Below, piece after piece: positions 6,648-11,341 of a stretch of DNA of 11,341 nt. This DNA comes from CAYMUR01 sp964393615. Lineage in GTDB: Bacteria > Planctomycetota > Planctomycetia > Pirellulales > Pirellulaceae. The position numbers were made by a program, and so were the translations under genes. The notes under the pieces are model-generated. The model saw nothing but the letters and a program-made list of their open reading frames with translations, did no database searches and was not told where the DNA came from. Where the stretch lies: contig CAYMUR010000114.1 of the NCBI GenBank assembly GCA_964393615.1, forward strand, positions 1-11,341, given 5' to 3'. Numbering within the stretch: position 1 is the first letter of the stretch; the number at the start of each line of letters is the position of its first letter.

Positions 6648-7022
6648 TTGAGCAAACCATTCTACTCAAAAGGAAGAATTCCAATTGGCGAGAGCAACCT
6701 CCAAAATCAGTTCCGTACTCGTATCGGAGTCTGGCGCAGAAAGGTTACCGCGCTGTCTACACATTGTGAAGCCCTGTCCTGTTGCAGGATGCTGTTTTGG
6801 TCCTTGCCCACTGGTCACGCGCAATCATCATTTTTGCGTAAGTGGTTTATTGGAATTATGATGTGGTACTTGGGAAACCCACGCAAGGAGCACCCCGCGC
6901 CAATGCAAGATATAACACAACTTGGATTGCTGGACGAAAATCGAGCACCGGTCTGTCAGGCTGTCGTGGACCGTGTTAGCGCAGTGACTGACACCTTTCA
7001 GCGGGCACTTGGCAGCCGGTAA
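6648..7022 (+). CDS. Doubtful ORF, hypothetical protein
   Basis: A 124-codon frame starting at TTG and ending in TAA fills part of the asnS-phoH gap. I recognise no family. Its first 70 codons are rich in Trp, Cys and Arg and look like non-coding sequence. The last 54 codons, from the double ATG at 6858/6861, look more like a protein, with an acidic, helical tail (DENRAPVCQAVVDRVSAVTD). No Shine-Dalgarno precedes 6648 or 6858 at a useful distance. A competing minus-strand frame overlaps it at 6828-7058. It could be a chance frame, a short 54-residue gene, or a decayed remnant; I lean to non-coding. Confidence 0.2.
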   Translation: MSKPFYSKGRIPIGESNLQNQFRTRIGVWRRKVTALSTHCEALSCCRMLFWSLPTGHAQSSFLRKWFIGIMMWYLGNPRKEHPAPMQDITQLGLLDENRAPVCQAVVDRVSAVTDTFQRALGSR

Positions 7023-7272
7023 TTGGCAAAAAACCGTTCCCAAGCATAAAGAATGCATCGGGGCCTTTCCAATGACTGGTAAGAAGCGTAATATCGAGCT
7101 AATTCAAAGAAATGTCCGGTCAAACCGACCAATCGAGACATTCGTCACCAACTTCATGATCGTTTAAAGTGTTTTCTAAATATGTACTTACGGCGTTTTA
7201 CTCAGGTAATGTGTTCCCTTGGCGTTGTAATTGATTATATTTGAACAGAAGGAAACAAACCTTATTCTTCTG

Positions 7273-7295
7273 CGGCAGGTTCTGAAAAACTGCCG
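7273..7295 (+). promoter_or_regulatory. Hairpin just upstream of the phoH start
   Basis: CGGCAG (7273-7278) pairs with CTGCCG (7290-7295). With G7279 bulged, TT/AA pairs extend the stem and leave a 6-nt CTGAAA loop. It ends 8 nt before the preferred ATG (7304) and overlaps the alternative GTG (7295). No U tract follows, so it is not a terminator. In the mRNA it would lie where the ribosome binds and could affect initiation of the phoH operon. Confidence 0.45.
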
Positions 7296-7303
7296 TGAAC
7301 TGG

Positions 7304-8245
7304 ATGACAGAAGCTACCATATCTTTAGTCGACGGTGCCTCGGCACTATCTCTGTTCGGTGCTTGTGATCAACACTTACGCCAGATCCGAAGCACTCTTA
7401 GTGTGAACATCACTCACCTGGAAGGAAAAATACGGGTGGCCGGTGATGAAAAAGCAGTGGTACGTGCCACCGAAGCCTTAGAAGAATTAAAAAGTTTGGC
7501 GGAGAAAAAAGGCCCCTTGGCTCCAGAGACGGTTGCCGAAGTGTTAGCACGGGTAACCAATCGACCTACCACATCAGGCATCGACGTTCAACAAGCAGGA
7601 CGTATCGTTAAACCGCGTTCGGATGGTCAAGTTGCCTACATCCAGGCGATTCGAGAAAACGATCTCGTATTGGCAATCGGACCTGCAGGCACAGGTAAAA
7701 CCTACTTGGCAGTCGCTTCAGCAGTGGAAGCACTCAAACAACATTTGATACGAAAAATTGTACTAGTACGCCCTGCAGTCGAGGCTGGAGAAAGCCTGGG
7801 CTTCCTGCCTGGTGACCTCCAGGCAAAAATCAATCCTTACCTGCGGCCCCTGTTGGACGCACTACGCGAAATGATGGACTACGACCAGATCAAGCGTTAC
7901 AGAGAACAGGACGTCATCGAAATGATCCCTTTGGCCTATATGCGTGGGCGTACCTTGAATGAATCGTTTATCATCCTGGACGAAGCGCAAAACACGACTG
8001 CATCCCAAATGAAAATGTTTCTCACCCGGATGGGGCGCGGTTCTAAAGCTGTCGTTTCTGGGGATATTACCCAAGTCGATTTACCAGCTCACACGCGGAG
8101 TGGCTTGTCTGACGCGCTAACGCGTTTGAAGAACATAGAAGGATTCAAGAGTGTGCGGCTAACCAATAAAGACATTGTACGCCATCGGCTAGTACAAGAT
8201 ATCGTTCGTGCCTATGACGAAACCCCAAAAAAACGGCGTTCCTAA
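7304..8245 (+). CDS. phoH: PhoH-family ATPase (YbeZ-like)
   Basis: PhoH/YbeZ proteins are cytoplasmic P-loop NTPases related to the helicase fold; they interact with YbeY and are tied to rRNA maturation and RNA handling. The 313-residue product has an N-terminal region of about 110 residues with a KH-like segment (IRSTLSVNITHLEGKIRVAGD, about 28-48), then the PhoH core: Walker A GPAGTGKT (126-133), VRPAVEAGESLGFLPGD (155-171), IPLAYMRGRTLN (208-219), Walker B SFIILDEAQNTT (221-232), FLTRMGRGSKAVVSGDITQVDLP-type sensor region (239-261) and a final LTNKDIVRHRLVQDIV block. All motifs are intact. ATG 7304 is preferred; GTG 7295, three codons earlier, is also open but lies in a hairpin. It is the first gene of an operon, with only 20 nt before the HD-domain gene, and the later ybeY supports the YbeZ role. 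Confidence 0.94.
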   Translation: MTEATISLVDGASALSLFGACDQHLRQIRSTLSVNITHLEGKIRVAGDEKAVVRATEALEELKSLAEKKGPLAPETVAEVLARVTNRPTTSGIDVQQAGRIVKPRSDGQVAYIQAIRENDLVLAIGPAGTGKTYLAVASAVEALKQHLIRKIVLVRPAVEAGESLGFLPGDLQAKINPYLRPLLDALREMMDYDQIKRYREQDVIEMIPLAYMRGRTLNESFIILDEAQNTTASQMKMFLTRMGRGSKAVVSGDITQVDLPAHTRSGLSDALTRLKNIEGFKSVRLTNKDIVRHRLVQDIVRAYDETPKKRRS

Positions 8246-8265
8246 GGAAAACTACGCCATTCATC

Positions 8266-10611
8266 ATGTCGACGGGTAATTCAAGTCGAACTCGTTCCGA
8301 CCGCGTAGCAGCGGTTGTCACACCGCGTGGACGCTTTCTCAAAATGTGGGAACAGCTCCAGCGACGTGAAATATTGGTCCGGCTTAGTCTGTGCACACTC
8401 ACCGCCGTCTTGCTCTGCTTGACGACCCGCGGCTGGGCACCTCCTTTTGGTTACCGGAAAAACGAAATACCCTCACACGACATTGTCGCACGGGTCGATT
8501 TTTCCCGGGAAGATAAGGATGCTACCCAAGCAGCTCGTAGCCGGGCACAGGAACGCGCTAAGGCGCAAGCCATTAATATCTACACCAATGACCCAACCCC
8601 ACTCGAACAGTTACGCCATACTTTGAAGGGCGACGTGTTCGAAGTCATCCGAACACCATCGTTTTCACAATTGGACCAAGATATTTGGCGTTCATTTTTG
8701 ACTTTGCCCGTCGACGACAGCGAAATAAATACGAAACAGTCCAATCTAGCTTATGATCAATTTCGCACTGCGTTCAAAGATGACCCTGAATTAGTAGAGT
8801 TCGATCAATCGATCAAGCGTGCCTTCCTCAATTTTGAACGCCATGGCCTGTTGGAAAAATTAGAACATGGAGATGCGGGCAGCAACATCGAAATTTATGT
8901 CCAACAAGCTAGAGCAGAACGGACTTCAAAGCCGGTAAATCCCGAACTCAGTGAAGATCCCATTGGCCCTAACCATTCGTTGTCGGTCGTACCTGTCCGT
9001 GATGTGCGTATTGCGGAAATTACCAGCCGACTTCGGGAAGAAATCGAAACGCAGTTAAAATCTCCACTGGTGGCTGAACATATTTTCAATTGGTTTAGAC
9101 CAAAGTTGCCAACGACCTTGACATGGAACAAAACAGATTCTGAGAAAGCAGAAAAACAGGTAGCCAGTGCCGCCAAAACAGCCGTACTACCCGTCTATGA
9201 AAATTTTGCAAAAGGCGAACGCCTCCCCAATATCGAAGCCAATACCCCCTTAAGCGACAGCGACATCGCCTTTCTTGCCTTGGAATACAATGCTTTTCTG
9301 GAGCAATTATCCACAGGCTCAGCAATTTGGCGGTCCATTTTTTACTTCGGAATGTTTGTCGCCATCTATTCCTTATGCGGTGTCTATCTTTTGTACCGTG
9401 AACCTTGCATCCTTAAGCAATGGAAACGTCTCGCAACGCTGCTGGCACTATTTGCTAGCGTAGTTGCAGTCTCTCGCATCCCTATCTTCTTGGAATGGCG
9501 AGCTGAAATCGCACCGATTTTGCTGTTCGGCATCGTGATTACGATCGCATACCGCCAAGACCTGGCGCTCCTATTAACAGCTACTGTGGCATTGGTTGTT
9601 GTATTGACTACAGGCCAAGGGTTACCGGAATTCGTGGTTTATGTAGCAACCGGAGCAGTAGCAATTCAGGCATCGGCATCCATTCGAAGTCGTACAAAAT
9701 TGATTTATGTTGGCCTATATGCTGGAGTCGTCTCGTTCATGACTACTCTGGGAGTACATATTGTCTCTGGTACACCTTTCCTGTGGGAGTTACTGGCCAA
9801 TGCTGCGCTCTATGCGATCATGGCATTTCTCTCCGGAGTGATCATGACTGGAGCCCTGCCATTTATTGAAAACATGTTCGACGTTCAAACAGAAATCAGT
9901 TTGCTTGAATTAGGAGATGCCGCCCACCCGCTTCTGCAAGAGTTGGTACGTCGCGCACCAGGAACTTACAATCATTCGATCAACGTCGCTTCGATCGCCG
10001 AAGCTGCTGCGGAGTCGATCGGCGCCAACGGCCTGTTAGTACGCGTGGGAGCTTATTTTCACGATATTGGCAAAATGCTCAAAGTCCAATATTTCATTGA
10101 AAACCAAGGAAAAGAGGGTAACCGTCACGAAACACTCGTCCCTGCCATGAGCACACTGGTGATCATCGCCCACGTCAAGGACGGTGCAGACCTAGCCCGA
10201 CAATATCATTTACCCCAAGCCATTATCGACTTTATCGAACAACATCACGGTACGACTCTCGTCGAATACTTTTACGTGCGTGCACAGGGCCAAAGCGAAT
10301 TGGATCCTCATGGTGAAACGGTCGACGAAAGTTCATTTCGCTATCCTGGTCCGAAGCCACAGAGCAAAGAAGCGGCTGTGCTAATGCTTGCAGATACTGT
10401 GGAAAGCGCCAGCCGAACACTAGTGGATCCTGCTCCTGCCCGTATCGAAAGCCTCGTCCAACAACTTGCCATGAAACGACTACTGGATGGCCAGTTTGAT
10501 GAATGTGGATTGACTCTTGCCGAATTGAGAACCTTGGAAACCAGTATCGCCAAATCCCTCACTGCCGTATTCCACGGACGCGTTAAATATCCGAACCAAC
10601 AGACTGCATGA
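8266..10611 (+). CDS. 7TM-HD family membrane phosphohydrolase (PgpH-like)
   Basis: The 781-residue product has the architecture of the 7TMR-HD family. There is a first membrane helix (about 36-54), a large extracytoplasmic region (about 60-350) rich in charged residues, a bundle of about seven membrane helices (about 353-535), and a cytoplasmic HD domain (about 545-770). Metal-site residues are present: His570 in GTYNHS, His599-Asp600 in YFHDIGK, His636 in IAHVKDG, His660-His661 in EQHHGT, and Asp710 in MLADTVE, with YPGPKPQSKEAA (693-704). In Firmicutes the relative PgpH hydrolyses c-di-AMP; that activity here is inferred. The usual first histidine of the YHHS motif is Asn569, but the second, metal-binding one is kept. 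The start is uncertain: ATG 8266 is far (17 nt) from AAGGA, and ATG 8344 would remove 26 residues before helix 1. The gene sits between phoH and ybeY, as in many Gram-positive operons. Confidence 0.9.
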   Translation: MSTGNSSRTRSDRVAAVVTPRGRFLKMWEQLQRREILVRLSLCTLTAVLLCLTTRGWAPPFGYRKNEIPSHDIVARVDFSREDKDATQAARSRAQERAKAQAINIYTNDPTPLEQLRHTLKGDVFEVIRTPSFSQLDQDIWRSFLTLPVDDSEINTKQSNLAYDQFRTAFKDDPELVEFDQSIKRAFLNFERHGLLEKLEHGDAGSNIEIYVQQARAERTSKPVNPELSEDPIGPNHSLSVVPVRDVRIAEITSRLREEIETQLKSPLVAEHIFNWFRPKLPTTLTWNKTDSEKAEKQVASAAKTAVLPVYENFAKGERLPNIEANTPLSDSDIAFLALEYNAFLEQLSTGSAIWRSIFYFGMFVAIYSLCGVYLLYREPCILKQWKRLATLLALFASVVAVSRIPIFLEWRAEIAPILLFGIVITIAYRQDLALLLTATVALVVVLTTGQGLPEFVVYVATGAVAIQASASIRSRTKLIYVGLYAGVVSFMTTLGVHIVSGTPFLWELLANAALYAIMAFLSGVIMTGALPFIENMFDVQTEISLLELGDAAHPLLQELVRRAPGTYNHSINVASIAEAAAESIGANGLLVRVGAYFHDIGKMLKVQYFIENQGKEGNRHETLVPAMSTLVIIAHVKDGADLARQYHLPQAIIDFIEQHHGTTLVEYFYVRAQGQSELDPHGETVDESSFRYPGPKPQSKEAAVLMLADTVESASRTLVDPAPARIESLVQQLAMKRLLDGQFDECGLTLAELRTLETSIAKSLTAVFHGRVKYPNQQTA

Positions 10612-11100
10612 ATGCACGCTATCACGATTGATTTCAACCACCGACAACCTTCCCTGGACATCCATGAGGAATCATTGCAGCAAGCCGTAAAAAACGTTCT
10701 GCGAGGTGAATGTGTTACGCATGCGAACATTCGAGTGGCGATCGTTGACGATTTGACCATCCACAAGGCTAATCGACATTTTCTAGGACACGATGAACCG
10801 ACCGATGTGCTCAGCTTTCCCTGGAAAGATGAAACCGATCCGGCAAACATCGATCCTGAATGTGCAGGTGAAATTTCAACAGATTCTTGTCTTGAAGGGG
10901 ATATTATGATCAGCGCCGAGACAGCAACCCGCCAAGCGGCTGAGTATGGGTGGTCAGCTTCTGACGAACTGCTACTCTACCTGGTCCATGGAACATTACA
11001 CCTGCTAGGTTACGATGATCACGACGAATCAGCTCGCGCCAAAATGCGCGACCGTGAAAGACATTATTTAGGTTCAATAGGTCTCGTTGGCCCCCTATAA
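10612..11100 (+). CDS. ybeY: Endoribonuclease YbeY
   Basis: YbeY is a metal-dependent endoribonuclease needed for 16S rRNA 3'-end maturation and ribosome quality control. The 162-residue product shows the family motifs: NRHFLGHDEPTDVLSFP (54-70), a GEI..EGDIMIS block (87-101) and the metal motif HGTLHLLGYDDH (126-137), followed by the usual acidic/basic tail (ESARAKMRDRE). His126 and His130 fit the first two ligands, but the third position of the classic H-x3-H-x5-H motif is Asp136, with His137 one residue later. A 12-15 residue insertion (about 72-90) lies between the DVLSFP and GDI blocks. ATG 10612 directly follows the TGA of the HD gene, with no gap, implying translational coupling. Together with the upstream phoH it forms the conserved ybeZ-ybeY pair. 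Confidence 0.95.
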   Translation: MHAITIDFNHRQPSLDIHEESLQQAVKNVLRGECVTHANIRVAIVDDLTIHKANRHFLGHDEPTDVLSFPWKDETDPANIDPECAGEISTDSCLEGDIMISAETATRQAAEYGWSASDELLLYLVHGTLHLLGYDDHDESARAKMRDRERHYLGSIGLVGPL

Positions 11101-11141
11101 CACGTATACACTGCAACGTTGAACAACAAATCCGTTTCACC

Positions 11142-11147
11142 AAGGAG
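11142..11147 (+). promoter_or_regulatory. Shine-Dalgarno of the last gene, deciding its start
   Basis: AAGGAG ends 1 nt before ATG 11149 and 10 nt before the in-frame GTG 11158. The first spacing is too short to work and the second is acceptable, so the motif favours GTG 11158, although ATG 11149 is the longer open frame. Confidence 0.45.
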
Positions 11148-11148
11148 C

Positions 11149-11341
11149 ATGCCCAACGTGACCCCTGATGTTTTGATCTGGCTGGCAGTCGGCAGTCTAG
11201 CCTTAGCTACGGTTTCCGCCTGCGGAACACGAGGCTTGTATAACTTTTCACGGCACGAGCTCGAAATATACTGCCGTGGACGGCAAAACCGCGAGTTGTA
11301 CAACACCATTGTGGACGAGTGCGACCAAGTAGCACTCGGAG
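11149..11341 (+). CDS. CNNM/CBS-domain 'hemolysin-like' membrane protein, 5' part
   Basis: The frame is open to the window end, giving 64 complete N-terminal codons. It starts with a short polar segment and a hydrophobic helix (LIWLAVGSLALATVSA, about 9-24), then a charged stretch GLYNFSRHELEIYCRGRQN (about 29-47) and an acidic helix. This, together with its place 48 nt after ybeY, fits the CorC/TlyC or CNNM (DUF21 plus CBS) family, membrane proteins linked to divalent-cation efflux or transport, often encoded after ybeY. The CBS and CorC domains would lie beyond the window, so the family call rests on the N-terminus and synteny. The start is either ATG 11149 or GTG 11158; the Shine-Dalgarno favours the second. 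Confidence 0.65.
   Translation, partial: MPNVTPDVLIWLAVGSLALATVSACGTRGLYNFSRHELEIYCRGRQNRELYNTIVDECDQVALG

Larger units (their letters stand above)
6547..7303. other. 757-bp divergent intergenic region between asnS and phoH
   Basis: This region must hold the promoters for leftward asnS and the rightward phoH operon. No gene with a recognisable family is visible. It includes the asnS Shine-Dalgarno, a minus-strand hairpin at 6621-6637 (CTGGTG/CGCCAG with one G-U, 5-nt loop) in the possible asnS leader, a doubtful plus-strand ORF (6648-7022), an A/T-rich zone (about 7160-7245) with a TATATT (7236-7241) that could be a -10 box without a convincing -35, and the hairpin next to the phoH start. 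No tRNA or known RNA gene was recognised. Confidence 0.6.

Overview
The window looks like a piece of a planctomycete chromosome, probably from the Pirellulales. This is inferred from the gene content: a PhoH ATPase, a 7TM-HD phosphohydrolase, YbeY and a CNNM/CBS 'hemolysin-like' gene follow each other, Shine-Dalgarno signals are mostly weak or absent, base composition is moderate and intergenic gaps are fairly long. No rRNA, tRNA, insertion sequence, phage or CRISPR locus was seen.

Left part (1-2887, all +). It opens with the 3' part of a cysteine synthase gene (cysK-like). Next comes a complete isocitrate lyase/PEP mutase superfamily gene with a KKCGH active-site motif. Then six tandem 17-bp repeats run up to 2 nt before the ATG of an AlaC-type alanine/glutamate aminotransferase. 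These genes handle C3/C4 acids, alanine and cysteine, but the spacing does not require one operon.

Middle (2888-7303). A 487-bp gap follows. It holds a good intrinsic terminator that only makes sense for leftward transcription, plus a nested hairpin, although no leftward gene was found there; a small minus-strand RNA is possible. carA (small subunit of carbamoyl-phosphate synthase) follows on + without carB next to it. After it comes a small three-helix membrane protein of unknown function. asnS (asparaginyl-tRNA synthetase) lies convergently on - with a very strong Shine-Dalgarno. Between asnS and the next gene is a divergent 757-bp stretch with only one doubtful ORF.

Right part (7304-11341, all +). 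This is a tight operon: phoH (ybeZ-like), a PgpH-like membrane HD phosphohydrolase, ybeY (stop and start directly abut) and the first 64 codons of a CNNM/CBS transporter-like gene (CorC/TlyC type). The ybeZ-ybeY-corC order is widely conserved and is linked to rRNA processing and ribosome quality control. The inserted HD protein suggests a cyclic dinucleotide (c-di-AMP-like) link.

Most of the window is housekeeping. The unusual signals are the 17-bp tandem array at the aminotransferase start, the orphan minus-strand terminator with its hairpins, the overlapping start signals of asnS, and the shifted third metal ligand in YbeY. I found no convincing new multi-gene system.
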